From JAJFJD01 sp965228695 (GTDB taxonomy: Bacteria > Pseudomonadota > Alphaproteobacteria > UBA8366): a stretch of DNA of 64,000 bases. Positions 55,225 through 63,913 of the stretch are shown here, piece after piece (within the stretch, counting starts at the first letter, position 1; each line of letters begins with the position of its first letter). The stretch lies in NCBI GenBank assembly GCA_965228695.1, contig CBDDIB010000002.1, positions 1,116,001-1,180,000 on the forward strand, written 5' to 3'. Below the pieces are notes generated by a model that saw only the letters and a list, made by a program, of their open reading frames with translations, did not search any database and was not told the origin of the DNA. The position numbers were made by a program, and so were the translations under genes.

Positions 55225-56532
55225 ATGGCTGTCGAATACCTAAAGAAAGCCGACAAGACATCGGAAACCGATGCGTCGGACGTACGCGCGACCGTTCGGA
55301 AAATTCTCGACGAAATCGACGAAGGCGGCGAGCCGGCAGCTCTGCGGTTCGCCGCCGAATTCGATAAATATGACGGCAATATCGTTCCGACTCGCGACGA
55401 GATCGATGCCGCAACCGAAGAGCTGCCGCAAAAAGTGAAGGACGATATCCGGTTCGCCCGCGACAATGTCCGAAAGTTTGCGGAAGCCCAAAAGGCGACG
55501 ATTTCGGATATCGAAGTAGAAGTCATTCCGGGTCTGATAGCCGGTCAGAAATGCATCCCGTGTCAAGCGGCCGGCTGTTATGTGCCGGGCGGACGCTACA
55601 GTCATGTCGCCTCGGCCATCATGACGGTAACCACGGCCAAGGTGGCGGGGTGCGAGCATATTGCGGCCTGTTCCCCGCCCCGGCCCGGCGTGGGCGTTAA
55701 TCCGGCGATCCTCTACACGGCCGATGTGTGCGGCGCCGATACCATTCTCGCGCTGGGCGGCGTCCAGGGCGTCGCCGCCATGGCCTTCGGCTTGTTCGGC
55801 CTGCCCAAGGCGGACATCCTCGTCGGTCCGGGCAACCAGTTCGTTGCCGAGGCAAAGCGGATCCTTTTCGGCCGCGTCGGCATCGACATGCTGGCCGGTC
55901 CCACGGACAGCCTGATCCTCGCCGACGAGACGGCCGACCCCTTCATCGTCGCCTGGGACCTGGTCGGTCAGGCCGAGCACGGCTACAACTCGCCGGTATG
56001 GCTTGCCACGACCGATCGGCCGCTGGCGGAAAAAGTCATGGAATTGGTTCCAGGCATGATCGAGAGCTTGCCCGAACTCAATGCCCAGAACGCCGAAGCG
56101 GCATGGCGCGACTATGCCGAGGTGATCCTTTGCGACACGCGCGAGGAAGTCGCGAATGAATCGGACCGCATCGCGCCGGAGCATCTGACCGTTCAGGCAG
56201 CGGATCTCGATTGGTGGCTCGGCCGCCTCAAATGTTACGGGTCACTTTTTCTCGGTGAGGAAACGACGGTCGCATTCGGCGACAAGGCGTCCGGCACCAA
56301 TCACGTCCTGCCGACATCGGGGGCGGCCCGCTACACCGGCGGATTGTCCGTGCATAAATACATGAAGATGGTGACTTGGCAGCGCGCGTCGCGCGATGGC
56401 GCGCGTCCGGTCGCGGAAGCCACCGCCCGTATTTCCCGGCTTGAAGGGATGGAAGGGCATGCGAGGACCGCTGACGTGCGTCTCGCCAAGTGGTTCCCGG
56501 GGGAGGACTTCGACCTCTCGGCTGCCGAATGA
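55225..56532 (+). CDS. hpsN: HpsN-like sulfopropanediol 3-dehydrogenase (histidinol dehydrogenase family)
   Basis: This 435-residue zinc- and NAD-dependent dehydrogenase is homologous to HisD. Zinc ligands appear intact: Gln249 and His252 in GQAEHGYN, Asp353 in AFGDKASGTNH and a C-terminal His in GMEGHART. Catalytic Glu319 and His320 are in IAPEHLTV. It differs from biosynthetic HisD: AGPTDSLILAD replaces AGPSE, and YTGGLSVHKYMKMVTWQR replaces the usual ending. These features and the TRAP/LacI/dehydrogenase context match HpsN, which oxidises (R)-2,3-dihydroxypropane-1-sulfonate to sulfolactate in two NAD steps. No other his genes are nearby. The enzyme family is certain; the substrate is an inference. 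Confidence 0.8.
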   Translation: MAVEYLKKADKTSETDASDVRATVRKILDEIDEGGEPAALRFAAEFDKYDGNIVPTRDEIDAATEELPQKVKDDIRFARDNVRKFAEAQKATISDIEVEVIPGLIAGQKCIPCQAAGCYVPGGRYSHVASAIMTVTTAKVAGCEHIAACSPPRPGVGVNPAILYTADVCGADTILALGGVQGVAAMAFGLFGLPKADILVGPGNQFVAEAKRILFGRVGIDMLAGPTDSLILADETADPFIVAWDLVGQAEHGYNSPVWLATTDRPLAEKVMELVPGMIESLPELNAQNAEAAWRDYAEVILCDTREEVANESDRIAPEHLTVQAADLDWWLGRLKCYGSLFLGEETTVAFGDKASGTNHVLPTSGAARYTGGLSVHKYMKMVTWQRASRDGARPVAEATARISRLEGMEGHARTADVRLAKWFPGEDFDLSAAE

Positions 56533-57290
56533 CGGACCTGTTTTCATTGAAGGGCCGCGTCGCCTGCGTCACCGGCGCGAGCAGCGGGATCGGCCGCTCT
56601 CTGGCGGACGCCTTTGCCGGGGCCGGCGCGGCCGTTGTCGGTATTGCCCGCCGCCGGCGGGAACTGGTCGCTTGGGCCGATGGTGTTTCGCGAACCGGGG
56701 GCCGCGCCGGCTTCCTCGAGGCCGATCTCAGCGATCTTGCCGACCTCGACACGGTGGCCGATGAAGCGGCCAAGCCCTTCGGATCGCCGGATATTCTTCT
56801 CAACGCCGCGGGGATCAATCCGCGTGCGCACGCCGATGACCTGACCGTCGAGACGTGGCACCGCACGCTGGACCTCAACCTGAGTGCGCCGTTCTTTCTT
56901 GCGCAAAAGGTCGTCCCGGCCATGGCGGACAGGGGCTGGGGCCGGATCATCAACATTGCGTCGCTGCAATCGCGGCGGGCGTTCGCCAACGGCTTGGCCT
57001 ACGGCGCCTCGAAGGGCGGGATCGCGCAATTGACGCGCGCCATGGCCGAGGCTTGGTCCGGCCGGGGCATCACCTGCAACGCCCTCGCGCCGGGGTTTTT
57101 CCCGACCGAATTGACCGGTCCGGTTTTTTCTGACGATGCGTTATCAGCCCAGTTTGCCGCGCAGACCTGTATCGGGCGCAACGGTACGATGGACGATATC
57201 GTCGGACCGGCGCTATTCCTGAGTTCTCCTGCCTCGGACTACGTGACGGGGCAGGTCCTACATGTAGACGGAGGGTTCACCGCGAAATGA
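56529..57290 (+). CDS. Short-chain dehydrogenase/reductase (possible HpsO/HpsP role)
   Basis: This 253-residue SDR has TGASSGIGRSLADAFAGAG, NAAGINPRAH, the catalytic Ser/Tyr/Lys set in NIASLQSRRAFANG and AYGASKGGIAQL, and a terminal DYVTGQVLHVDGG. ATG 56529 overlaps the hpsN stop by 4 bp, and its own end overlaps the zinc dehydrogenase by 4 bp, so the three enzymes are tightly coupled. In known DHPS clusters two dehydrogenases interconvert the DHPS enantiomers through the 2-ketone before HpsN. I infer that role here; a gluconate 5-dehydrogenase-like activity is the alternative. Confidence 0.85.
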   Translation: MTDLFSLKGRVACVTGASSGIGRSLADAFAGAGAAVVGIARRRRELVAWADGVSRTGGRAGFLEADLSDLADLDTVADEAAKPFGSPDILLNAAGINPRAHADDLTVETWHRTLDLNLSAPFFLAQKVVPAMADRGWGRIINIASLQSRRAFANGLAYGASKGGIAQLTRAMAEAWSGRGITCNALAPGFFPTELTGPVFSDDALSAQFAAQTCIGRNGTMDDIVGPALFLSSPASDYVTGQVLHVDGGFTAK

Positions 57291-58282
57291 AGGCGCTTGT
57301 ATTCACGGAAATCGAGGAGTTCGAGCTGCGTGACGTGCCGCCCCCGGCATCCGGCAGCGACGAGGTGTTGATAAAGGTCGACTCGGTCGGGATTTGCGGA
57401 TCGGACATGCATGCGTGGCGCGGCCATGACGAGCGGCGACCGCCGCCGCTGATCCTCGGCCACGAGGCCGCAGGGGTCATCGCCGATGGCCCGGAGGCGG
57501 GTCTGCGGGTGATCGCAAATCCGCTTGTCACCTGCGGGAATTGCGCCGATTGCCGGGCGGGCCGGAACAACCTCTGTGTCTCGCGGGAGATCATCTCGAT
57601 GCCGCCGCGCGATGGCGCATTCGCGGAGTATTTCCGGGTGCCGCGCGGCAACCTGATTGCAATTGAAGACAATATCGAAAGCGAAAAAGCAGCCCTCGCC
57701 GAACCCATCGCCTGTGGATGGCACGCGGTGCGTCTCGCCGGGCGCGCGATGACGACGTCCTTCGAAGAGGCCCGTTGCATCGTGCTCGGCGGCGGCGCCG
57801 TCGGACTCGGGGCCGCCTTGGTGCTGGCGGCCAAGGGCGCGCGCGAGATTTGGATCGGCGAGACGAATCCCGAGCGCAGGAAGATCCTCGAAACGGCAGG
57901 CGACTTTCGTGTTTTTGATCCAGTATCCGGTACCAGTCCAGATGCGGACAGCGCCGATCTTGTCGTCGATGCGGTTGGAATTGATGCAACCCGCGCGGCG
58001 GCGTGCGCAAGCGTGCGGCGCGGCGGCGTGATCGCCCATATCGGTCTTGGCTCACCGTCCGGCGGGCTGGACATCCGCCGCATGACACTTCAGGAAATTA
58101 CCTTTATCGGAAATTACACATACACGCCCGAAGACTTCAACGAGACTGCCAAGGCAATCTTCGACGGGTCGGTCGGCACGCTCGATTGGGCCGAAGTGCG
58201 CCCGTTGTCCGAGGGCGCCCGTTCCTTCGAAGACATCGGCGCCGGCAGGGTGGCCGCGCCGAAAGTCATCTTGAAACCGTAG
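57287..58282 (+). CDS. Zinc-dependent alcohol dehydrogenase (MDR family)
   Basis: This 331-residue dehydrogenase has the catalytic zinc ligands Cys37 and His59-Glu60 (GICGSDMHAW, LGHEAAG) and four structural-zinc Cys (83, 86, 89, 97). The NAD fold is VLGGGAVGLGAALVLA near residue 165. It belongs to the sorbitol/threonine-type medium-chain group. It overlaps the preceding SDR by 4 bp and is the last gene of the LacI-controlled operon. In a DHPS pathway it would supply the second 2-dehydrogenase; other polyols cannot be excluded. Confidence 0.88.
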   Translation: MKALVFTEIEEFELRDVPPPASGSDEVLIKVDSVGICGSDMHAWRGHDERRPPPLILGHEAAGVIADGPEAGLRVIANPLVTCGNCADCRAGRNNLCVSREIISMPPRDGAFAEYFRVPRGNLIAIEDNIESEKAALAEPIACGWHAVRLAGRAMTTSFEEARCIVLGGGAVGLGAALVLAAKGAREIWIGETNPERRKILETAGDFRVFDPVSGTSPDADSADLVVDAVGIDATRAAACASVRRGGVIAHIGLGSPSGGLDIRRMTLQEITFIGNYTYTPEDFNETAKAIFDGSVGTLDWAEVRPLSEGARSFEDIGAGRVAAPKVILKP

Positions 58283-58471
58283 TATCGGAGCGGCTGTAAC
58301 GGGCCGGCGCTTCCGCACCCCCCTATATCGAAACGGATGTCCGCCTTCCGCGGCCGTCGAATCCTGCGAGGCCGCACCATTTCAATGGCGTGTGCAATTC
58401 GTGTTATGTCCTGAAGAGGCCCCGCCGGGCCGGATTGGAAACTGACCCTTGCAGAGGAGACGAACACGGCC

Positions 58472-58957
58472 ATGTCCGATGATGTAAAGATGCCGGTCGA
58501 GGCAACGCATATCATGATGTTCGCGCGGTCCATCGCGGACGACAACCCGATCTATCACGATGCGGAATACGCTGCGAAGTCCGAGATCGGGCATATCATC
58601 GCGCCGCCCACCTTTCCGCGTGCGGTTTCGCAGTTCGATCCCGAATACCATCTGCGGCCGAAGCCCGGCGAGAAATGGTTCGGCTCCGGCAAGAACCCGA
58701 CCGGCCTCGACGGCCCCGCGCCCAGCAGCGGCGGCCTGCACGCGGAGCAGCATTTCGAATATCACCGGCACCTCAAGCCCGGCGACCAGTTGACCGTGAC
58801 CTTGCGGGAAGGCGAGACCTGGCAGAAGGAAAGTAAGCGCGCCGGGACGTTGACCTTCCTGGAACGCATTCAGGAATACCGCGATCAAAACGGTGAGCTG
58901 GTCATCACGTCGCGCGCGGTCAGCGTCCGGACCGAGCGCCCGGTCGAACAGAGCTAA
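58472..58957 (+). CDS. MaoC-type FAS1-like dehydratase subunit, N-terminal type
   Basis: This 161-residue hot-dog protein begins with a helix and FARSIADDNPIYHDAEYAA, then GHIIAPPTFPRAVSQF and EQHFEYHRHLKPGDQLTVTL. The FAS1-like N-domain type usually lacks the catalytic Asp/His pair and acts as the partner of an active MaoC subunit. It is followed 12 bp later by exactly such a subunit. Together they likely hydrate an enoyl-CoA. A 189-bp gap separates this module from the hps-like operon. Confidence 0.85.
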   Translation: MSDDVKMPVEATHIMMFARSIADDNPIYHDAEYAAKSEIGHIIAPPTFPRAVSQFDPEYHLRPKPGEKWFGSGKNPTGLDGPAPSSGGLHAEQHFEYHRHLKPGDQLTVTLREGETWQKESKRAGTLTFLERIQEYRDQNGELVITSRAVSVRTERPVEQS

Positions 58958-58969
58958 GGGGATAGGAAA

Positions 58970-59392
58970 ATGCCGCTTAGCGCACAGAATTTGAATGTCG
59001 GCGACAGTTATGAAGAAGTTGTCATCGATGATCTGACCCGCACCCAACTCGTAATGTATGCGGGCACGTCGGGTGACTACAATCCGCTGCATTCCGACGA
59101 TGTCTACACCCGCGAGGTCGCCGGATACCCGGGTGTCTTCGCCCATGGCATGCTGTCCATGGGACTAACTGGCAAGATGCTGACCAACTATGTCGGCGAC
59201 GGCCGTCTGACGAAATACGGCGTGCGGTTCACCAATCAGGTCTGGCCGGGGGACACGCTGACGGCGACCGCCACGGTGACCGAAATCCGCAGCGAAGGTT
59301 CGGAGCAGTTCGTCGACCTGACTTTGGAGACCAAGAACCAGGACGGCAAGACGGTGATCACCGGGAGTGCCACGGCGCGGATCGACCCGTAA
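58970..59392 (+). CDS. MaoC-type enoyl-CoA hydratase subunit
   Basis: This 140-residue hot-dog enzyme carries the R-hydratase motif YAGTSGDYNPLHSDDVYTRE and VFAHGMLSMGLTGKML, with the catalytic Asp and His (GDYNPLHSD) present. The ending VTEIRSEGSEQFVDL is standard. It pairs with the FAS1-like subunit 12 bp upstream and precedes an MmgE/PrpD gene. The substrate is probably a branched or substituted enoyl-CoA, but this cannot be fixed. Confidence 0.9.
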   Translation: MPLSAQNLNVGDSYEEVVIDDLTRTQLVMYAGTSGDYNPLHSDDVYTREVAGYPGVFAHGMLSMGLTGKMLTNYVGDGRLTKYGVRFTNQVWPGDTLTATATVTEIRSEGSEQFVDLTLETKNQDGKTVITGSATARIDP

Positions 59393-59427
59393 GCCGGGCC
59401 GCAAGGCCGATGCAGGGAAGGTGAGGC

Positions 59428-60783
59428 ATGGATGCGACGACCGAGAGACTCGTCGATTACACGCTCGGTACCCGGTTCGAGGATCTGCCCGCGTCCGTGA
59501 CGGCGGCCGCCAAGGATCGCATCCTCGATACGCTTGGCTGTGTCGCCGGCGGTTACGCCCATCCCGTTTCGGTGACTTCACGGCGTCTTGCCGCCCGCTA
59601 TTCGATGGACACGCCGGCGACGATTTTCGGCAGCGGCGACAGTGTCGCGCCGGAAATGGCCGCCTTCGCGAACAGCGTGATGCTGCGCGTCCTCGATATG
59701 AGCGACACCTACCGGGTCAAAAGCGGTGGCCACCCGAGCGATATCATGGGCGCCGCCTTCGCGGCGGCGGAAATTGCCGGCAGCGATGGAAAATCCCTGA
59801 TCATCGCCATTGCGACGGGATACGAGGTCTATTGCGGCTGCTGTGCCGCAATAGACCTGAACTCGAAGGGCTGGGATCAACCGGTCTACGGCGTCATCGC
59901 ATCCGCCTTGTGCGCGGGTAAACTGTTGGGGTTGAATCGGGAAGAACTGGGACATGCCGTGGCGCTCGCCGCCGTGCCCAATATGGCGGTCATTCAGACC
60001 CGCCAGGGCGAATTGTCCGCCTGGAAAGGATTCGCCGGCGCCAACGCGTCGCGCAACGGGCTGTTCGCGGCCTTGTTGGCGCAGGAAGGCATTACCGGGC
60101 CGGACAAGCCGTTCGAAGGCAAATTCGGCCTGCAGGATATCGTCGGCCCGATCGACTGGCCGCTGCGGCCCGGCGAGCCGCCCCATCGCATCGCTCATAC
60201 CAATCTCAAAAGCTATCCGATTTGCTATCACGGCCAGGCGGCGGCCTGGGCGGCCATGGATCTTCGGGATGGACTGGACGCCGACGAAATCGAAAGCGTG
60301 GACGTCGCGACCTATAACCGGTCCTTCGAAATGATGGCGAGCAGCCCGTCGAACTGGTCGCCGCAAACGCGCGAAACGGCCGACCACAGCCTGCCCTATG
60401 TGGTCGGAACGGCGTTGCTGACCGGCGTGCTCGGCGAGGAGTCCTTTTCCGAGCAGGCACTCCGCGATCCGTCAATCGGTGCCTTGATGCAGCGCATATC
60501 GGTCGCCGAGGATCCGGTCTTGTCGGCGCGGCATCCGGAATATTCGCCGAGCCGCGTTACGGTTCGCTTGAAGGACGGACGCGAAGTCACAAAGGAAGTC
60601 GCGGCGGCGAAAGGCGACGACAAGAATCCGATGACCGGCGACGAGGTGAAGGCCAAGTTCAAGACTCAATTTGCCGTCTATGGCGGCGACGCCCAGGCCG
60701 ATGCCGTCATCGATGCGGTCGATGGTCTGGACCGCGCGCCGGACGTTTCATCGCTCGTCGGCGCGATGACCCGGGCCGATTGA
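59428..60783 (+). CDS. MmgE/PrpD family protein
   Basis: This 451-residue protein belongs to the MmgE/PrpD group, which includes 2-methylcitrate dehydratase and cis-aconitate decarboxylase. It shows LGCVAGGYAHP, MSDTYRVKSGGHPSDIMGAA, CGCCAAIDLNSKGWDQPVYG and SYPICYHGQAAAWAA. Catalytic His and Lys positions of the family appear in the GGHPSD and KSYPICYH segments. Its presence beside MaoC hydratases suggests a propionate- or branched-acid-like route, but no prpB or prpC is visible. Start ATG has GGAAGGTGAGG upstream. Confidence 0.88.
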   Translation: MDATTERLVDYTLGTRFEDLPASVTAAAKDRILDTLGCVAGGYAHPVSVTSRRLAARYSMDTPATIFGSGDSVAPEMAAFANSVMLRVLDMSDTYRVKSGGHPSDIMGAAFAAAEIAGSDGKSLIIAIATGYEVYCGCCAAIDLNSKGWDQPVYGVIASALCAGKLLGLNREELGHAVALAAVPNMAVIQTRQGELSAWKGFAGANASRNGLFAALLAQEGITGPDKPFEGKFGLQDIVGPIDWPLRPGEPPHRIAHTNLKSYPICYHGQAAAWAAMDLRDGLDADEIESVDVATYNRSFEMMASSPSNWSPQTRETADHSLPYVVGTALLTGVLGEESFSEQALRDPSIGALMQRISVAEDPVLSARHPEYSPSRVTVRLKDGREVTKEVAAAKGDDKNPMTGDEVKAKFKTQFAVYGGDAQADAVIDAVDGLDRAPDVSSLVGAMTRAD

Positions 60784-60787
60784 GCGG

Positions 60788-61567
60788 CTAGCTCAACACC
60801 AATCCGCCGTCGACATTGTAGGCCTGCCCGGTGATGTTGCGCGCGCCCGGCGAGGCGAGGAAGACGGCCATCGCGGCGATGTCTTCGGCCTGGTTGGCGC
60901 GGCCGATCGGGATCGGCTTGAGGTGATTTTCCAGCGCCACCTCCAGGCTGACGCCCTGTTCCTCGGCCCGGACGGCGAGGTTCCGGTCGCTCAGCGGCGT
61001 CCGCGTAATACCGGGGCAGATCGCATTCACGTTGATGTTGTGCGGACCGAGTTGTTGCGCCGCGGTCTTGGTCAGCGCGATGACCGCGCCCTTGCTCGCC
61101 GCATAGGCGGCGTTGGACGTGCCCGCGTAGCCGCGCCCGGCGATCGAGGCGATGTTGATGATGCGCCCTTCGCCTTGCGCGATCATCGTCCGAGCCGCGC
61201 GCTGCAGGCAGAAGAAGACGCCCTTCGCGTTGACGCGGTGGATGCGGTCCCAGTCTTCTTCGGTCAGGTCCATGATATAGGCGCGGCGTGTCACGCCCGC
61301 GTTGTTCACGATGATATCGAGCCGCCCGAATTCGTCGACGGCGCGGCTGACCATGCGGTCGATCTCCTCGACATTGCCGACATCGGCCTGGAGCGCCATC
61401 GTCTTCGTCTGGAATTCCGCCGCCGCATCGGCGGTTTTCTGCGCGGCGGCGCCGTCGATATCCGCGGACACGACCCACGCCCCGGCTTCCGCCATGGCGA
61501 TGGCAATGGCTTCACCGATTCCCGCGCCGGAACCGGTGACGAGTACCACCTTGTCTTTCAGGATCAT
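60788..61567 (-). CDS. Short-chain dehydrogenase (3-oxoacyl reductase-like)
   Basis: This 259-residue SDR has VLVTGSGAGIGEAIAIAMAE, NNAGVTRRAYI, INIASIAGRGYAG, the catalytic YAASKGAVIALT and the ending ARNITGQAYNVDGGLVLS. It fits the FabG-like group of SDRs that reduce 3-ketoacyl or other ketone substrates. It converges on the MmgE/PrpD gene with a 4-bp gap and is divergent from a MaoC-like gene. Substrate unknown. Confidence 0.9.
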   Translation of the reverse strand: MILKDKVVLVTGSGAGIGEAIAIAMAEAGAWVVSADIDGAAAQKTADAAAEFQTKTMALQADVGNVEEIDRMVSRAVDEFGRLDIIVNNAGVTRRAYIMDLTEEDWDRIHRVNAKGVFFCLQRAARTMIAQGEGRIINIASIAGRGYAGTSNAAYAASKGAVIALTKTAAQQLGPHNINVNAICPGITRTPLSDRNLAVRAEEQGVSLEVALENHLKPIPIGRANQAEDIAAMAVFLASPGARNITGQAYNVDGGLVLS

Positions 61568-61658
61568 CGGGTTCCTCCCTGTGCGTCAGGCGATGGTAGC
61601 ATGGGGCTCGCACGGCCAAAACAATATGCGCCGACCAACAACACGAGGCATGACCTAC

Positions 61659-62093
61659 ATGACCAGCGAAGCCTGGACCGGAACATACGAATCGCTGCCC
61701 CTAGGCGCGGCCGAATCGAGTTCCCAACTTGTCGATGGTGCCGCGATCGATGCCTTCGCGGGCGCGATCCAGAGTTTCAATCCGATCCATATGGACGGCG
61801 ATTGGGCCCGCGCCAACACCCCGTTTCCGGACCGCATCGCGCATGGCGTGATGACCACCGCCTTGATGTCCCGGCCGTTGGTCCAGTTCTGCGAGCGTCA
61901 TAAAATTCGCACCGCGCTGTTGTCGACGTCGTCGAAATATATCCGCCCGGTGATTGCGGGCGACACGATCACAACGGTGGTTCGTCTCGTCGAGAAGATC
62001 GACGAACGCAAGCGTATCCGTTTCGAGATCGAGTCCACCAACCAACATGGGGACGTTGTAATGGTCGGTGAAATGTTGGAGCAGGCGCTCTAG
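61659..62093 (+). CDS. MaoC-like hot-dog protein
   Basis: This 144-residue hot-dog protein resembles MaoC hydratases: FAGAIQSFNPIHMDGDWARA and DRIAHGVMTTALMSRPLV. The usual Asp is replaced near the motif (SFNPIHMD rather than GDxNPLH), so catalysis may differ or be lost. The likely start is ATG 61659 because GAGG lies 10 bp before it; ATG 61650 is too close. It overlaps the hydrolase gene by 4 bp in a convergent orientation. Substrate unknown. Confidence 0.8.
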   Translation: MTSEAWTGTYESLPLGAAESSSQLVDGAAIDAFAGAIQSFNPIHMDGDWARANTPFPDRIAHGVMTTALMSRPLVQFCERHKIRTALLSTSSKYIRPVIAGDTITTVVRLVEKIDERKRIRFEIESTNQHGDVVMVGEMLEQAL

Positions 62094-62827
62094 AGATACC
62101 GCTTCAGGAAATCCGCCTGCGCCACGAAGGCGTCCGGTCCGTTGTCGCCATGGATACCGGGATAGGCATGCAATCGCTTGTCCGCCGATCCGATCCGGTC
62201 GAACAGATCGATTTGTCCGTCCCGGTCGAACCGTTCGTCGTCCCATTGCATGTTAAACAGGATCGGCTGCGCCACGGCCGGTGCGAATGTCTCGAAATAA
62301 CGCGCGATGCCGCTGCGGTCCGGGCTCATGCCCGTCATCCCCGCCTTGCCGAGGACGGCGGCCTTCACGCGCGGTTCGACCGCGATGAAGGGCAGGCCGA
62401 ACATGGTGCCCATGGACTGGCCCCAATAGCCGATGCGCCGGGGATCGATGCTTTCAAACGACAACAGGGCATCCAGCACGGCTTTCCAGTCGTCGGTCAT
62501 CTCCTTCACTGGATTGTCCCGTTGCCACAACGCGCGGTATTCGGAATCCTCGCTGCTGGCGACCGGCCCGCGGTCGCCATGCACCGGTCCGTCGATCGCC
62601 GCGGCGCACCAGCCGTAGGCGCCGCCGAAAAGCCGGCCCAGCATGGTCATCCGTTCGTTGCGCTTATGACCGCTGCCGCCATGCCCCATAAGGACGAGCG
62701 GCGTTGCCGCGTCGATAGCGGCGGATCGCCAGAATACGCCGGGGATCGCTGCGCCCGCGCGCTCGACCGTGAAGGCGCGTTCGGCCGTTCCGTCGATAAC
62801 GCTTTCGTCTTCGGTCCAATTGATCAT
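62090..62827 (-). CDS. Alpha/beta hydrolase, dienelactone hydrolase/acetyl xylan esterase type
   Basis: This 245-residue hydrolase shows VLMGHGGSGHKR (oxyanion region), the nucleophile GYWGQSMGT (GxSxG), and a C-terminal His in YPGIHGDNG with the acid upstream (QWDDERFD). It is of the Ser-nucleophile dienelactone-like group, cytoplasmic with no signal peptide. The substrate is unknown. It converges on the MaoC-like gene and is 84 bp from the membrane protein on the same strand. Confidence 0.85.
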   Translation of the reverse strand: MINWTEDESVIDGTAERAFTVERAGAAIPGVFWRSAAIDAATPLVLMGHGGSGHKRNERMTMLGRLFGGAYGWCAAAIDGPVHGDRGPVASSEDSEYRALWQRDNPVKEMTDDWKAVLDALLSFESIDPRRIGYWGQSMGTMFGLPFIAVEPRVKAAVLGKAGMTGMSPDRSGIARYFETFAPAVAQPILFNMQWDDERFDRDGQIDLFDRIGSADKRLHAYPGIHGDNGPDAFVAQADFLKRYL

Positions 62828-62911
62828 CGGTCAGGCGCTCCTTCCTTGCCGGTTGGGAACAGCCCGACAATAGTTCGAAACGGCGAACGGTGCGACTGGA
62901 GGGTCGTTGTC

Positions 62912-63913
62912 CTAAGCCGCGTTTTGCGGGCGGAAGCCGAACCAGCCGATGGCGAATCCCCAGACGACCCAGATGATCTCGCGGAACCGGCGAATGACGG
63001 CAACGGCAAGGCCGACCGACGGCTGGCCGGTGATATGGCCGAGCACCAGTACGAGGGCCGCTTCCTGGGTGCCGATGGTCGCCGGAATGAAGAACGTCGC
63101 GGCGCGGACCAGTTCGACCGCGGCGTCGGCGCAAAGGGCTTCGACCAGCGTGATCGGCTCCCCGATGAACCACAGCGTCACCCACAGCTCGACCGCGCCG
63201 AGCAGCCAGTTGATGAGTGTCAGCAGAACCGAGAGGGCGAAACGCCGACGATCCCGCGTGTAGCTCTCGACGAGGCGCTGATCCAGCGCGTGGATCTGCT
63301 CGATGACCTTGGCGATGGGGCGGCCGAAGCGCCGCTGCGACAGCCAGGACGCCGTCGCCGAGCTGAGTTTCAGGCGCTGCACCAGGAACAGGGCGAAAAT
63401 GCCGAGCGTCAGCGTGGCGAGGGCCGCGACCGCCCCCCAGTTGTAGCCTTTGGGCAAAAGATCGAAGGCGAGAGCCGTGGCCAGCCCGATCGCCAGAAAG
63501 ATAACCAGCGCGATCAGGTTGGCGGTCTTCGCGACCACCAGCGATGCCGCGCCTTCCTGATAGTCCATGCCGTGGAATTTGCGCAGCAGGACCGCCTTCA
63601 CCGGCTCGCCCGCCAACCCGAAGACCGGGGTTACGCGATTCAGCGCCGCCCCGACCATGCGGATTTTCCACAAGGCATAGAAACCGAGGCCCTTCAGCCA
63701 TTCGTTCCGGATCACGGTCCGCCAGGACGCGGTGTCGGCCAGGAAGGCGAGCATGTAGACCGCCAGCACAAGAAGAATGCCCCAGCCGATGGCGCCGACA
63801 TATTGCGCGACCGATTGCAGGTCGGTGTTCCACAGGATGATGCCGAGGAACCCGAGCCCGCAAATCAGGAAGAGCAGTTGCAGGGGGCGAAAGGCGCGCG
63901 CGCCGTCAAACAT
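62912..63913 (-). CDS. UPF0104/LPG-synthase-type transmembrane protein (HpnL-like)
   Basis: This 333-residue protein has about 8 membrane helices, for example LQLLFLICGLGFLGIILW and GWGILLVLAVYMLAFLAD. The family motif region RVTPVFGLAGEPVKAVLLRK and FFIPATIGTQEAALVLVL is diagnostic of the UPF0104/lysylphosphatidylglycerol synthase TM family, including HpnL of hopanoid loci. It probably moves a lipid or lipid-linked intermediate across the membrane. Its start overlaps the stop of the upstream gene by 8 bp. Which lipid it handles is unknown. Confidence 0.82.
   Translation of the reverse strand: MFDGARAFRPLQLLFLICGLGFLGIILWNTDLQSVAQYVGAIGWGILLVLAVYMLAFLADTASWRTVIRNEWLKGLGFYALWKIRMVGAALNRVTPVFGLAGEPVKAVLLRKFHGMDYQEGAASLVVAKTANLIALVIFLAIGLATALAFDLLPKGYNWGAVAALATLTLGIFALFLVQRLKLSSATASWLSQRRFGRPIAKVIEQIHALDQRLVESYTRDRRRFALSVLLTLINWLLGAVELWVTLWFIGEPITLVEALCADAAVELVRAATFFIPATIGTQEAALVLVLGHITGQPSVGLAVAVIRRFREIIWVVWGFAIGWFGFRPQNAA

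Noticed and set aside
55225..56532. Annotation as biosynthetic histidinol dehydrogenase hisD
   Set aside because: The active-site region differs from HisD and it is embedded in a LacI/TRAP/dehydrogenase operon with no histidine genes.
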